A stretch of 64,000 nucleotides of DNA from an uncultured Lachnospiraceae bacterium (GCA_947626415.1 CANQSA010000012.1:1-64000); one strand, 5' to 3'. Positions 43,090 through 51,770 are shown, numbered from the stretch's first letter. Numbers and translations: made by a program. The notes: a model not told the origin generated them from the letters alone.

Positions 43090-43977
43090 CTATTTTGCCG
43101 CCAGCTCATTCAGTTCATCGATGAGCTTTCTACAGTTCAGCCTTCTGGCCAATGGCATAAAAATTTCAATAGTTTCTTTGATTTTTAATTCTTTTTTTGT
43201 GTCGCTGATGTAATCGATGGTTCTCATATTGTGAAGCCGCTCTGCAAGTTTAATCTGAATCACTTCTTCTGGAGCAGTTTTCAAATCTTTATTTTCAATT
43301 TTCAAAGCCGACACAATATGGAAAATTTCTGACGGCAACTCTTTGCTGCATTTATCTGTGGCTAGATTCCCTTTCGCTGCGGAATCGCATAACATGCCAG
43401 CGAGAATCACGTTGGGTTCCGCCCCCATTTCCGACAGAATAAGAGAGACATTAAGCGGATGCGTCACATATTCCTCACCGGAATACCGTGTTATTCCTGC
43501 ATATGTTTGGCAGGCAAGACGGTAGACGCGATTTAACTGTGCATCGTCTATTTTTATGCCGTTATCCCTCAGAGATATTTCTAAAAGTTCAAATAACTGC
43601 TCCTTTGTTGCTCCAACATCTGGTTTTCTCATAAAATTACAATTCATATGGCTGCCTCCTAAACAATTAAGTTCTATATACATTGTTCTAAGAAGGGATG
43701 GAGAAAAACCAAATTCTCGTTTGAATGATTTTGTAAATGCACTGTGCGACTGCCATCCATATTGAAACGCGGCGTCAATGATCCTGACACCGCTGATAAT
43801 CGCTTCGGAAGCCCTGATCAATCTTTGCTTCCAAATATAGTGTATACAAGTCATACCCGTATATTGTTTAAATAAACGAATAAAATGGGACTCTGAATAT
43901 CCTGCAATTTTTGCTAACTGTTTATTCGTTAACGGTTCATCAATATGAGCCTCAATATAATGTAGAATTTCTTCCAT
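43090..43977 (-). CDS. AraC-type DNA-binding domain fused to a RelA/SpoT-like HD domain
   Basis: A 295-residue protein (start 43977 with GGAAGG upstream; a reading to 44022 has no ribosome site). Residues 1-105 form an AraC HTH pair (LTNKQLAKIAGYSESHFIRLFKQ, GWQSHSAFTKSFKREFG). Residues about 135-290 resemble the HD hydrolase domain of RelA/SpoT: YVTHPLNVSLILSEMG keeps the first histidine and IKLAERLHNMRTID keeps the C-terminal motif. The central HD pair, normally LLHDVVED, reads MLCDSAAK, so a key metal ligand is lost. It may sense rather than hydrolyse (p)ppGpp, by inference. The gene is more AT-rich than most of its chromosomal neighbours. Confidence 0.8.
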   Translation of the reverse strand: MEEILHYIEAHIDEPLTNKQLAKIAGYSESHFIRLFKQYTGMTCIHYIWKQRLIRASEAIISGVRIIDAAFQYGWQSHSAFTKSFKREFGFSPSLLRTMYIELNCLGGSHMNCNFMRKPDVGATKEQLFELLEISLRDNGIKIDDAQLNRVYRLACQTYAGITRYSGEEYVTHPLNVSLILSEMGAEPNVILAGMLCDSAAKGNLATDKCSKELPSEIFHIVSALKIENKDLKTAPEEVIQIKLAERLHNMRTIDYISDTKKELKIKETIEIFMPLARRLNCRKLIDELNELAAK

Positions 43978-44145
43978 ACCATCACCTTCCAATTCCCACG
44001 TGGCAGCTATAGTATAATGCATTCACAATACGAATGCTGTTCCCAAATTGTCATCTTCAGGCTGTGGGAAGCGAAAGCGATTTCACTGGAAGTTAGATGT
44101 TGTTTGCCGGAAATTACCAGACGTCTCTTTGAAAAACAAGTGATA

Positions 44146-44637
44146 TCATACCCGTAATTCATAGACGACGACATCCCGGTAGCTGTCCATCTTGTAAGCA
44201 ACCTCATGCAAGGCGCCGCAATAGGTAAAGCCAAATTTTTCATGCAGATGAATGCTTAACTGATTCGTGCTGGTAATTAAAGAAACGATCAGGTGCGTCC
44301 GTTCATCCTGTCTGGCTTCCTCAATAATGCGTTCCATTAAATTGACGGCTACCCGGCGCTGCCGGAAATCCGCTCCCACATAAATGGAAAGTTCCACAGA
44401 AGAGCGGAAAGCGTTGTATTCCCGATAAGAGGACAGACAGGCGTATCCCGCGATCTGACCGTCTGCTTCGGCGACAATCAGCGGGTGATTGTCTACGTTG
44501 TGTTTTCGGAACCACTGTTTCCATTCTGTTATGTTTTTGGGGGAGATGTCAAATGTGGCAATGCCGTTGATCACTTCGTAATTGTAGATATTAAGCAGCG
44601 CTTCCATATCTCTGGGTTCTGCTTTTCGAATTAACAT
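44146..44637 (-). CDS. GNAT acetyltransferase, phosphinothricin acetyltransferase-like
   Basis: A 163-residue acetyltransferase with the N-terminal pattern IRKAEPRDMEALLNIYNYEV, then GIATFDISP, VAEADGQIAGYACLSSYRE and VELSIYVGADFRQRRVAVNLME of the PAT/Bar subgroup. The acetyl-CoA loop reads QRRVAV, lacking the usual glycines, so activity may be altered. Substrates of such homologues range from phosphinothricin-like compounds to methionine derivatives. It lies 40 bases downstream of the amidohydrolase on the same strand. Confidence 0.85.
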   Translation of the reverse strand: MLIRKAEPRDMEALLNIYNYEVINGIATFDISPKNITEWKQWFRKHNVDNHPLIVAEADGQIAGYACLSSYREYNAFRSSVELSIYVGADFRQRRVAVNLMERIIEEARQDERTHLIVSLITSTNQLSIHLHEKFGFTYCGALHEVAYKMDSYRDVVVYELRV

Positions 44638-44677
44638 ATAGACGCTTCTTTCTGAGATAAAATCTCCTTTCTGTAAA

Positions 44678-45562
44678 CTATTGGCTGCAATGCCGTGATA
44701 CCCGTTCGGGTAATGTAAGCCCTAATAATGCAAGGGCGTTTTTGGAGAAAATCTTTTCCCGCTCCTGTTCGGTAAGCGGCATATCCAGAAACCTGGCGAC
44801 GTAATCCTGCTGATCGCTCCAGGGTGAATCCGTAGCAAACAGGATGCGGCCGGTTCCGTGCTTCCGGGCAATGCGCAGAAAATCTTCCGTCGGGAGATTC
44901 TCAGGCTGATAAGGCGGTTCGGCAATGTCGGGATTGGGTGCGATCGTTCCGATGGAAAAGGCCGTATCCAGCCAGACCGGCGCGCCCGCAAGGTCACGCT
45001 CCACCTCGTCCCAGCAGCCCCAGTTTCCCATGTGCGCGAGCACAAATTTCTCCGGGTGAACCTGATCGAGCACATGTAAAATGTGCGAAACCGAACAGTA
45101 GTTATGCTCATATATACCGATGTCGATCCCTGCGTGAGTCAGTGTGATCAGCCCCAGCTCGGAGGCGCAGTCGATAATGCGCATCATACGGATATCGTCC
45201 AGGTCTACACTCTGATAAGCCGGATGCAGTTTGATTCCCAAAAATCCATTCTCTTTCAGCCGTTTCAGTTCAGCCCGGTAATTCTCATAGTCCGGGTGCA
45301 TACCGCCGAAAGTCAGGATCCCCTGCTGCAGAAACTGTTCCTGCGACCGCATCAGGGAACTGTTTACCTTCTCCACCTGCGCGACGCTGGTCATAACCGG
45401 CATATTGACGGAATAGTCGATGCCTGCCTGCTCCATGGAAGCCGCCAGTCCCGCGGCCGTACCGTCGGAATAGGGAATCGTGCGGGAAACCCGCGCCAGC
45501 TTGTCAATGGCCGCGGCCGCGATCTTATCAGGAAATGTATGGGTGTGAAAATCGATGATCAT
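44678..45562 (-). CDS. Metal-dependent amidohydrolase (Amidohydro_2 family)
   Basis: A 294-residue TIM-barrel hydrolase. The start at 45562 gives MIIDFHTHTFPD with TGGAGG upstream; a TTG start at 45574 would overlap that site. Metal ligands are visible as HTH near the N-terminus, His in GIKLHPAYQ, His in TLTHAG, His in VLAHMG and Asp in LFATDSPW. The family includes decarboxylases and hydrolases of aromatic or lactone substrates; the exact reaction is unknown. It is divergent from the acyl-CoA synthetase at 45769. Confidence 0.85.
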   Translation of the reverse strand: MIIDFHTHTFPDKIAAAAIDKLARVSRTIPYSDGTAAGLAASMEQAGIDYSVNMPVMTSVAQVEKVNSSLMRSQEQFLQQGILTFGGMHPDYENYRAELKRLKENGFLGIKLHPAYQSVDLDDIRMMRIIDCASELGLITLTHAGIDIGIYEHNYCSVSHILHVLDQVHPEKFVLAHMGNWGCWDEVERDLAGAPVWLDTAFSIGTIAPNPDIAEPPYQPENLPTEDFLRIARKHGTGRILFATDSPWSDQQDYVARFLDMPLTEQEREKIFSKNALALLGLTLPERVSRHCSQ

Positions 45563-45768
45563 AGAGCCCTCCAAATTGTTTTGCGAATATTATTAAGCTG
45601 CCCTTATCATAGTGCAAAACGGACAGGTTGTCAATGAAGGAAGGTTGACTTTCTTTTGCATTTGTGCTATTTTTAACCGTAGAAAATACTTTAACGGGTA
45701 AAATCCCAAAAGCATGAAACGGTTCAGGCAAGTGAAGTAAAATAAGAGGATAAAGTGAGGAAAGAATT

Positions 45769-47403
45769 ATGCCGGTAACGGACTTATTGGAACGAAATCA
45801 TAAGCTGTATGGGGACGAGGTAGCCCTGGTGGAACTGAATCCCACTATGAAAGACAGAAGAAAGACCAACTGGAAGGAATTCGATCTGGTACAGCAGGTA
45901 TCGTCGGTTCCGTACAGACGGGAGCTGACATGGAGTGTTTTTGACGAGAAGGCAAACCGTGTGGCGAATATGCTGCTTAGCAGAGGGATCAAAAAGGGCG
46001 ACCGGGTCGCGATCCTGATGTTTAACTGTCTGGAGTGGCTTCCGATTTATTTTGGAATCTTAAAAACCGGCGCAATCGCAGTACCCTTTAATTTTCGGTT
46101 TTCCGCGGATGAGATCAAATATTGTATCAATCTGGCGGAAGTACATATCTTATTTTTCGGTCCGGAATTTATCGGACGGATCGAGAGTATTGAATCAGAG
46201 GTAAATCAGGGCAGACTGCTGATTTATGTGGGAGACGGCTGCCCGTATTTCGCGGAGAGCTACCGGGAACTGGTTGCGGATTGCTCCAGCCAGCCGCCGC
46301 TTATCCGTCTGGAGGAAGAGGATGACGCCGCGATTTATTTTTCGTCCGGTACGACCGGATTTCCGAAGGCGATCCTGCACAACCATGAAAGCCTGACTCA
46401 GGCGGCTCAGATGGAGCAGAAGCACCATATGACCGGGCGGGACGACGTATTTTTGTGTATTCCGCCGCTCTATCATACCGGCGCGAAATTTCACTGGATG
46501 GGAAGCCTGTGCGCGGGTAGCAAAGCGGTGCTGCTGCAGGGAACCACGCCGGAGATTATTTTAAATGCGGTTTCCAGCGAGAAGTGTACGATTGTCTGGC
46601 TGCTGGTGCCTTGGGCACAGGATATCCTGGACTGTCTCGACAGAGGAGATCTGAAGCTGGAGGATTTCCAGTTAGACCAGTGGCGGCTTATGCATATCGG
46701 CGCGCAGCCGGTTCCGCCGTCTTTAATCAAACGCTGGAAGGAGTATTTCCCGAATCACCTGTACGATACCAATTACGGCCTGTCGGAATCCACAGGACCG
46801 GGCTGCGTGCATCTGGGCGTTGAGAATATCCATAAGGTAGGCGCGATCGGGATTCCCGGATATCGCTGGAAGTGCAAGATCGTGGATGAGAACGGAGAAA
46901 AGGTTAAACAGGGCGATGTAGGGGAATTATGTGTGAAAGGCCCCGGCGTTATGACCTGTTACTACAATGATCCGCAGGCGACAGCGGAGACGCTGAAGGA
47001 CGGGTGGCTGTATACCGGAGATATGGCGATGCAGGACGAGGACGGCTTTATCTTCCTGGTAGACCGGAAAAAGGATGTAATCGTCAGCGGCGGTGAGAAT
47101 ATTTATCCCGTACAGATCGAGAATTTCCTGTCGGCTTATGAAGCGGTTAAGGATGTGGCTGTGATCGGACTTCCGGATAAGCGGCTGGGCGAGATTACCG
47201 GCGCCATTATTTCCGTTAAAGACGGCATGACCTGTACGGAAGAGGAGATCAATGAATACTGCCTGGGGCTGCCCAGATATAAGCGGCCGAAAAAGATTAT
47301 CTTTGCAGAGGTTCCCAGAAATGCGACCGGCAAGATCGAGAAACCGGCTCTGCGGAAGAAGTACGGCGCTGACCAGCTGGTAGCGCAGCAGAACCGGGGA
47401 TAG
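45769..47403 (+). CDS. AMP-forming acyl-CoA synthetase
   Basis: A 544-residue adenylating enzyme. The phosphate loop YFSSGTTGFPKAI, the DTNYGLSESTGPG motif, YTGDMAMQDEDGFIF and the C-terminal hinge DRKKDVIVSGGENIYP with the catalytic lysine in NATGKIEKP are all present. It activates a carboxylic acid with ATP and joins it to CoA; chain length cannot be told from sequence. It stands alone between a divergent amidohydrolase and its own terminator. Confidence 0.9.
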   Translation: MPVTDLLERNHKLYGDEVALVELNPTMKDRRKTNWKEFDLVQQVSSVPYRRELTWSVFDEKANRVANMLLSRGIKKGDRVAILMFNCLEWLPIYFGILKTGAIAVPFNFRFSADEIKYCINLAEVHILFFGPEFIGRIESIESEVNQGRLLIYVGDGCPYFAESYRELVADCSSQPPLIRLEEEDDAAIYFSSGTTGFPKAILHNHESLTQAAQMEQKHHMTGRDDVFLCIPPLYHTGAKFHWMGSLCAGSKAVLLQGTTPEIILNAVSSEKCTIVWLLVPWAQDILDCLDRGDLKLEDFQLDQWRLMHIGAQPVPPSLIKRWKEYFPNHLYDTNYGLSESTGPGCVHLGVENIHKVGAIGIPGYRWKCKIVDENGEKVKQGDVGELCVKGPGVMTCYYNDPQATAETLKDGWLYTGDMAMQDEDGFIFLVDRKKDVIVSGGENIYPVQIENFLSAYEAVKDVAVIGLPDKRLGEITGAIISVKDGMTCTEEEINEYCLGLPRYKRPKKIIFAEVPRNATGKIEKPALRKKYGADQLVAQQNRG

Positions 47404-47440
47404 AAAGGCTTTAGTTAACTTTTTTATTCAGATATTTGAT

Positions 47441-47491
47441 GAGGATGTTCCTCAAGTCAAGCGAATTGACTTTGGGGCATCCTCTTTTTTT
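47441..47491 (+). terminator. Terminator after the acyl-CoA synthetase
   Basis: GAGGATG (47441-47447) pairs with CATCCTC (47478-47484), and AAGTCAA (47454-47460) with TTGACTT (47466-47472), followed by seven T residues. Confidence 0.85.
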
Positions 47492-47529
47492 GCGAAAATG
47501 CAAAATAAAAATTTATATCAAGATATATA

Positions 47530-47558
47530 TTGACAAAAAGAGAATATTATCATATTAT
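47530..47558 (+). promoter_or_regulatory. Promoter of the Rpn-like gene
   Basis: TTGACA (47530-47535), 17 bases, TATTAT (47553-47558), in an AT-rich gap about 110 bases before the start. Confidence 0.65.
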
Positions 47559-47670
47559 AAAACAATCAATATGTGAGCTAATAGAAAGTGAATGCAAAAT
47601 AAAAGTAAAGCAAAATAATAAGGTTTTATATTGAAAAAGATAAAATATATGTTATAATGGAGGTAAATCA

Positions 47671-48639
47671 ATGGGTAAAAAAGATATTGCAGCAAAGATG
47701 TATCTGCGAAATAACGCGGTGTTCGCGGATCTGGTCAATGTAGCACTCTATGGCGGAGAGCAGGAAGTATTTCCGGAGGATCTGACAGAGATGGACACAA
47801 ACGAGATTCTGATGTGGGAATCCGTGTGGGGATCGGAAAAGGGTCTATCATCAAACAGGAAGAAAGCCGGAAAAGAAAAGAGCAGGCATACAGTGGCTGC
47901 GCAGCGATTTCGGGATGGGCTGAAGCTGCTGTCTCATATGAGCGATGGGGAGCAGGAATACTTGATCCTGGGGATTGAGCCGCAGTCCTATCCGAACTAC
48001 GCCATGCCGGTACGGACCATGCTGTGGGACAGCCTGACCTATGACAGGCAGATTCGAAACCGGGGCAGACAGCGGCGTGAGCAGCGGATCCGGCAGAGCA
48101 GCGCGGAATTTCTGTCCGGTTTTGGGAAAGAGGACAGGCTGATTCCGGTGTCCTCTATTGTGGTCAATCTTTCGGAAAAGCAGTGGGACGGACCATTAAG
48201 CCTGTATGATATGCTGGCAATACAGGATTCCGGCATAATGTCATGGGTGAACGATTACCGGATCCATCTGATCGATCCTTATGCAATGTCATTAGAGGAA
48301 CTGAATTTGTTCCGAACGGATCTGGGGAATGTGCTGAAGTTCATCATGTGTTCCGGCGATTCAGACAGGTTGGAGCAGATCGTGAGAGAGGATCCGAGAT
48401 TTCAGCATATGAGCCGGGAAGCAGTAGAGATGATCAATACCTATACGAATACGAAACTGGAATATAAAGTATATGAAGGGAGCGAGGTTAACATGTGTAA
48501 AGCAATTGATGACTTAAAGAAAAGAGAACGTCAGGAGGCGATTCTGGAAAGCGCCAAAAAACTTCTGAATTTTGTGAGTCCGGAGATTATTGCCCAGAGT
48601 TTAGAACTGCCTCTGGAGACCGTGCTGAGACTAAAGTAA
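47671..48639 (+). CDS. Rpn/YhgA-like PD-(D/E)XK nuclease family protein
   Basis: A 322-residue protein starting after GGAGG. The stretch YLILGIEPQSYPNYAMPVRTMLWD corresponds to the core strand and helix of Rpn/transposase-31-type nucleases (IExQ motif followed by an MPxRxxxYD-like helix); the aspartate of the preceding strand is probably in the MSDGEQ region. The C-terminus contains a basic, helical segment (DDLKKRERQEAILESAKKL) common in clostridial members. Rpn proteins promote recombination in E. coli; many gut clostridia carry several copies. The protein is not linked to terminal repeats here, so it is not a transposon. Confidence 0.75.
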   Translation: MGKKDIAAKMYLRNNAVFADLVNVALYGGEQEVFPEDLTEMDTNEILMWESVWGSEKGLSSNRKKAGKEKSRHTVAAQRFRDGLKLLSHMSDGEQEYLILGIEPQSYPNYAMPVRTMLWDSLTYDRQIRNRGRQRREQRIRQSSAEFLSGFGKEDRLIPVSSIVVNLSEKQWDGPLSLYDMLAIQDSGIMSWVNDYRIHLIDPYAMSLEELNLFRTDLGNVLKFIMCSGDSDRLEQIVREDPRFQHMSREAVEMINTYTNTKLEYKVYEGSEVNMCKAIDDLKKRERQEAILESAKKLLNFVSPEIIAQSLELPLETVLRLK

Positions 48640-48645
48640 GAAAGA

Positions 48646-48711
48646 GCATGCGCTCCATATTCCAAACCGACGAATTCACTCTGAGTCGGGAAAGAATGAT
48701 TGAACGCATGC
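48646..48711 (+). repeat. Inverted repeat downstream of the Rpn-like gene
   Basis: GCATGCG (48646-48652) and CGCATGC (48705-48711) enclose a 52-base loop that itself holds CGAC/GTCGG pairing. It lies between converging genes and may terminate one or both, though no T tract follows. Confidence 0.4.
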
Positions 48712-48755
48712 CCCTCTTATATCTTTCGGTTATGTAAGTTTATTACGTGGGTGCT

Positions 48756-50303
48756 CTATTTTGCACTGTCGCCCAGCGCGGTTTTCTGTGTTACTACCGT
48801 TTCTTTCTCATAGCATGCAAACGCATCTTCGACCAGCTTGGGATCCGGCTTCGGCGTAAACAGGCTGACAACCGGAACGATAATCAGACCTGCCAACATA
48901 GCGATCGCGCCGCAGTTGATCGGGGACTGCATGATCTTCGGCAGGATGGAAGGAACCAGCATATCGACGATCATGATGCCGGAACCGAAGATGAAAGACG
49001 CCCAGCAGGCAGCTTTCGTTGTCTTCTTCCAGTACAGGGAGTATAAGAACGGCGCCAGGAAAGAACCGGCCAGCGCGCCCCAGGAAATCCCCATCAGCTG
49101 TGCGATAAAGGTAATGGAGCTCTTGTACTGGATCAGCGCCAGGATTGAAGAAATCGCGATGAAGACCACGATCAGGATCCGGATCATCAGTACCTGTTTT
49201 TTCTCGCTCATATTTTTAATGAATTGATCCTTTAAAAAGTCAATCGTCAAAGTAGAACTGGACGCGATCACCAGAGAGGACAGCGTAGACATGGACGCCG
49301 ACAGCACCAGGATCACAACCAGCGCGATCAGGATCGGGCTTAAATTCTGCAGCATGGTAGGAATGACGGAATCATAGCCGTTTGCCACAACATCGATCTG
49401 ATCCGAGAACAGTCTTCCGAAGCCGCCCAGGAAATAGCATCCGCCGGCAACAACCAATGCGAAGATGGTGGAGATAATGGTACCCTTCTGGATCGCTTTC
49501 TCATCCTTAATGGCATAAAATTTCTGTACCATCTGCGGCAGACCCCAGGTTCCCAGAGAGGTCAGGATGACCACAAACATCAGGTTTAACAGGTCCGGCC
49601 CGAAGAAGGAAGCAAATACGCCGGGGGTAGCGGATACGGCAGGATCAGATACCTGTGCCAGTCCGTCCAGCGCAGCCATCAGGCCGCCTTTGCTCTTAAT
49701 GACCGCAACGATAATGGTGGAAATACCGCCCAGCATGATAATGCCCTGGATAAAGTCATTGATGGCAGTTGCCATATAACCGCCGGCAATGACATAGATC
49801 GCGGTCAATACCGCCATCAGGATGATACAGACGGAATAGTCAATATCGAATGCCATGCCAAACAGTCTGGACAGACCGTTATACAGGGAAGCGGTATAAG
49901 GGATCAGGAAAATAAAGATAATGGCGGAAGCCACGATCTTTAGCGGCGTACTGTTAAACCGCCGGCCGAAAAACTGCGGCATGGTGGCGGAATCCAGATG
50001 CTGGGTCATAATTCTGGTTCTTCTTCCCAGGATCACCCAGGCCAGCAGAGAACCGATCACAGCGTTGCCGATTCCGGCCCAGGTAGCGGCGATTCCATAT
50101 TTCCAGCCAAACTGTCCGGCATAGCCGACAAACACAACGGCGGAAAAATAGGAAGTACCGTAAGCAAATGCGGTCAGCCACGGCCCGACGGCCCGGCCGC
50201 CCAAAACAAATCCGTTGACATCGGTAGAATGCTTGCGGCAATACAGACCGATGGCAACCAGTACAGCGAAGTATACGACTAAAATCAGTACCTTCAGAAT
50301 CAT
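48756..50303 (-). CDS. Sodium:solute symporter family transporter
   Basis: A 515-residue membrane protein with about thirteen hydrophobic segments. The start at 50303 follows GGAGG; a TTG at 50318 would overlap it. It fits the SSS family (proline/pantothenate permease branch), with GTSYFSAVVFVGYAGQ near the first helices, ASAIIFIFLIPYTAS, and the LSASMSTLSSLVIASSSTLTID segment forming part of the sodium site. The substrate cannot be told. It is transcribed from the promoter at 50365-50393 and is divergent from an Rrf2 regulator. Confidence 0.9.
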   Translation of the reverse strand: MILKVLILVVYFAVLVAIGLYCRKHSTDVNGFVLGGRAVGPWLTAFAYGTSYFSAVVFVGYAGQFGWKYGIAATWAGIGNAVIGSLLAWVILGRRTRIMTQHLDSATMPQFFGRRFNSTPLKIVASAIIFIFLIPYTASLYNGLSRLFGMAFDIDYSVCIILMAVLTAIYVIAGGYMATAINDFIQGIIMLGGISTIIVAVIKSKGGLMAALDGLAQVSDPAVSATPGVFASFFGPDLLNLMFVVILTSLGTWGLPQMVQKFYAIKDEKAIQKGTIISTIFALVVAGGCYFLGGFGRLFSDQIDVVANGYDSVIPTMLQNLSPILIALVVILVLSASMSTLSSLVIASSSTLTIDFLKDQFIKNMSEKKQVLMIRILIVVFIAISSILALIQYKSSITFIAQLMGISWGALAGSFLAPFLYSLYWKKTTKAACWASFIFGSGIMIVDMLVPSILPKIMQSPINCGAIAMLAGLIIVPVVSLFTPKPDPKLVEDAFACYEKETVVTQKTALGDSAK

Positions 50304-50330
50304 AAAACAATCCTCCAATCTTTTACTTTA

Positions 50331-50351
50331 ACAGTTAAAAGCGTTAACTGT
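50331..50351. promoter_or_regulatory. Palindromic operator upstream of the symporter
   Basis: ACAGTTAA, a five-base spacer and TTAACTGT form a perfect inverted repeat in the symporter leader, downstream of its promoter. The position suits a repressor site. Confidence 0.55.
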
Positions 50352-50364
50352 AAAAACTATTAGG

Positions 50365-50393
50365 ACTTTAACACATAAAATCATAAAAGTCAA
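50365..50393 (-). promoter_or_regulatory. Promoter of the symporter gene
   Basis: On the minus strand TTGACT (50393-50388), 17 bases, TAAAGT (50370-50365). The palindrome at 50331-50351 lies about 14 bases further downstream. Confidence 0.55.
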
Positions 50394-50436
50394 TGATTAT
50401 ACGGAGATTCTTGCAGGGAATCTGCTATTCGGAAGG

Positions 50437-50465
50437 TTGACGAACGGAAATTCATTTGTTATGAT
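50437..50465 (+). promoter_or_regulatory. Promoter of the Rrf2 regulator
   Basis: TTGACG (50437-50442), 17 bases, TATGAT (50460-50465), about 45 bases before the GTG start. Confidence 0.6.
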
Positions 50466-50509
50466 AAAGTTATTTCTAGTGATTTGATATGAATTGATGG
50501 AGGCGTATT

Positions 50510-50947
50510 GTGGTTCGGGTATCTACAAAAGGCAGATATGCGCTCCGGCTGATGCTGGATCTGGCCTTAAACAGCCAGGAAAAGCCGGTACAGATCCGGG
50601 AAATTTCTGCCAGACAAAATATTTCCAATAAGTATCTGGAACAAATCATCGCAATCTTAAATAAAGCGGGGTATGTGCGGAGCATGCGGGGTTCCCAGGG
50701 CGGATATCTGCTGACATACAAGCCGGAGGAATATACGGTCGGCATGATCCTGCGGCTGACAGAGGGTAGCATGGCGCCGGTCAGCTGTCTGGATACGGAT
50801 GAGAATCCCTGTCTTCGGCAGGAGGACTGCGTGACCTTTCGCCTGTGGAAGAAACTGGACGACGCGATCAAAGACGTGATCGACCATGTGACACTGGCGG
50901 ATCTGGTAGAATGGCATTTACAGGAAGCCGGAAATTATGTGATTTAG
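50510..50947 (+). CDS. Rrf2-family transcriptional regulator with three cysteines
   Basis: A 145-residue regulator beginning at GTG 50510 after ATGGAGG. The winged helix is recognisable from MVRVSTKGRYALRLMLDLA and SNKYLEQIIAILNKAGYV to RGSQGGYLL. Cys93, Cys101 and Cys107 (VSCLDTDENPC, EDCVTF) match the cluster-binding cysteines of IscR-like members, so it may hold a 2Fe-2S cluster and respond to iron-sulfur status or oxygen. No isc or suf genes are adjacent. It may control the divergent symporter or itself. Confidence 0.9.
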   Translation: MVRVSTKGRYALRLMLDLALNSQEKPVQIREISARQNISNKYLEQIIAILNKAGYVRSMRGSQGGYLLTYKPEEYTVGMILRLTEGSMAPVSCLDTDENPCLRQEDCVTFRLWKKLDDAIKDVIDHVTLADLVEWHLQEAGNYVI

Positions 50948-50963
50948 AGACAGGAGAGCAAGG

Positions 50964-51338
50964 ATGGAAAAAATCGTATTGGGCTTTCGCATCAACGCGA
51001 TGAAAGCCGCACAGATTGACCGGATCTGCCGGCAGCTGGGCATGACGTATCGGGAAGTAGAAGCGCGTGATTTCGGAAAATCGCTGGGAACGCTGGCGGG
51101 GATTGCCGGACTGCCGCAGCAGACAGAAGCGGTGCCCGTGGTGCTGCCGGAAGAAGTATTGGTATTTTCCGGAGCAGACAGTTCTTTGCTGGATGAATTT
51201 CTGGCTGCTTACCGGGCGGCGGGAATCCCGAAGGTAGAGTTGAAGGCGGTGATCACGCCTTATAATATATTTTTGAATGCAGGACAGCTTTATCAGGAGT
51301 TGGCAAAGGAGCGGGCCGCAATTAAAAAAAGTACTTGA
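50964..51338 (+). CDS. DUF3783 family protein
   Basis: A 124-residue soluble protein. The pattern FSGADSSLLDEFLAAYRAAGIP followed by VELKAVITPYNIFLNAGQLYQELAKE matches DUF3783 C-termini. The function is unknown. It starts 16 bases after the Rrf2 gene, so the two form an operon, and its last bases overlap the promoter of the tRNA cluster. Confidence 0.75.
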   Translation: MEKIVLGFRINAMKAAQIDRICRQLGMTYREVEARDFGKSLGTLAGIAGLPQQTEAVPVVLPEEVLVFSGADSSLLDEFLAAYRAAGIPKVELKAVITPYNIFLNAGQLYQELAKERAAIKKST

Positions 51339-51363
51339 CAATAGAAAAAAAGCAGGTTAAAAT
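51335..51363 (+). promoter_or_regulatory. Promoter of the tRNA cluster
   Basis: TTGACA (51335-51340), 17 bases, TAAAAT (51358-51363), about 55 bases before the first tRNA. Confidence 0.75.
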
Positions 51364-51417
51364 AACGCCTGTTGCGAAGCATAAGGCAGAAATCGATTCC
51401 TTAGAGGAACGGCCTTT

Positions 51418-51490
51418 GCCCAGATAGCTCAGTTGGTAGAGCAAAGGACTGAAAATCCTTGTGTCACTGGTTCGATTCCAGTTCTGGGCA
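51418..51490 (+). tRNA. tRNA-Phe (GAA)
   Basis: A 73-base cloverleaf: acceptor arms GCCCAGA and TCTGGGC, D arm GCTCAGTTGGTAGAGC, anticodon GAA at 51451-51453 in loop CTGAAAA, and TTCGATT in the T loop. The CCA end is not encoded. Confidence 0.97.
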
Positions 51491-51494
51491 GTTC

Positions 51495-51531
51495 CAGTTG
51501 GCAGTCCGAACCGCGGTTCGGATGCCGGCTG
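51495..51531 (+). repeat. Long hairpin between tRNA-Phe and tRNA-Gly
   Basis: CCGAACCG (51506-51513) is a perfect inverted repeat with CGGTTCGG, extended outward by TGGC/GCCG-type pairs to 51495 and 51531 with one bulged A and a few G-U pairs. A T-rich run follows. It could be an attenuator or a processing signal in the tRNA transcript. Confidence 0.6.
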
Positions 51532-51549
51532 TTTCTATATATTTTATCT

Positions 51550-51620
51550 GCGGGTGTAGTTCAGTGGCAGAACACCAGCCTTCCAAGCTGGATATGTGGG
51601 TTCGATTCCCATCACCCGCT
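51550..51620 (+). tRNA. tRNA-Gly (TCC)
   Basis: A 71-base cloverleaf: acceptor arms GCGGGTG and CACCCGC, anticodon TCC at 51582-51584 in loop CTTCCAA, T loop TTCGATT. No encoded CCA. Confidence 0.97.
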
Positions 51621-51624
51621 TTTC

Positions 51625-51697
51625 GCGCGAGTGGCTCAGTTGGTGGAGCACGACCTTGCCAAGGTCGGGGCCGCGGGTTCGAGTCCCGTCTCGCGCT
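51625..51697 (+). tRNA. tRNA-Gly (GCC)
   Basis: A 73-base cloverleaf: acceptor arms GCGCGAG and CTCGCGC, anticodon GCC at 51658-51660 in loop TTGCCAA, T loop TTCGAGT. It starts four bases after the previous tRNA. Confidence 0.96.
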
Positions 51698-51727
51698 TAA
51701 AGGGGATGTTAAGCGACAGAAAATTTG

Positions 51728-51770
51728 ATCGGCAGTTGGACGGTTCGGATTCCAACTGCCGATTTTTTGT
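51728..51770 (+). terminator. Terminator of the tRNA cluster
   Basis: ATCGGCAGTTGG (51728-51739) pairs perfectly with CCAACTGCCGAT (51752-51763), followed by TTTTTGT. Confidence 0.9.

Noticed and set aside
47640-47665. TATAAT close to the Rpn-like start as its promoter.
   Set aside because: Transcription would begin inside the ribosome site; the promoter at 47530-47558 fits better.
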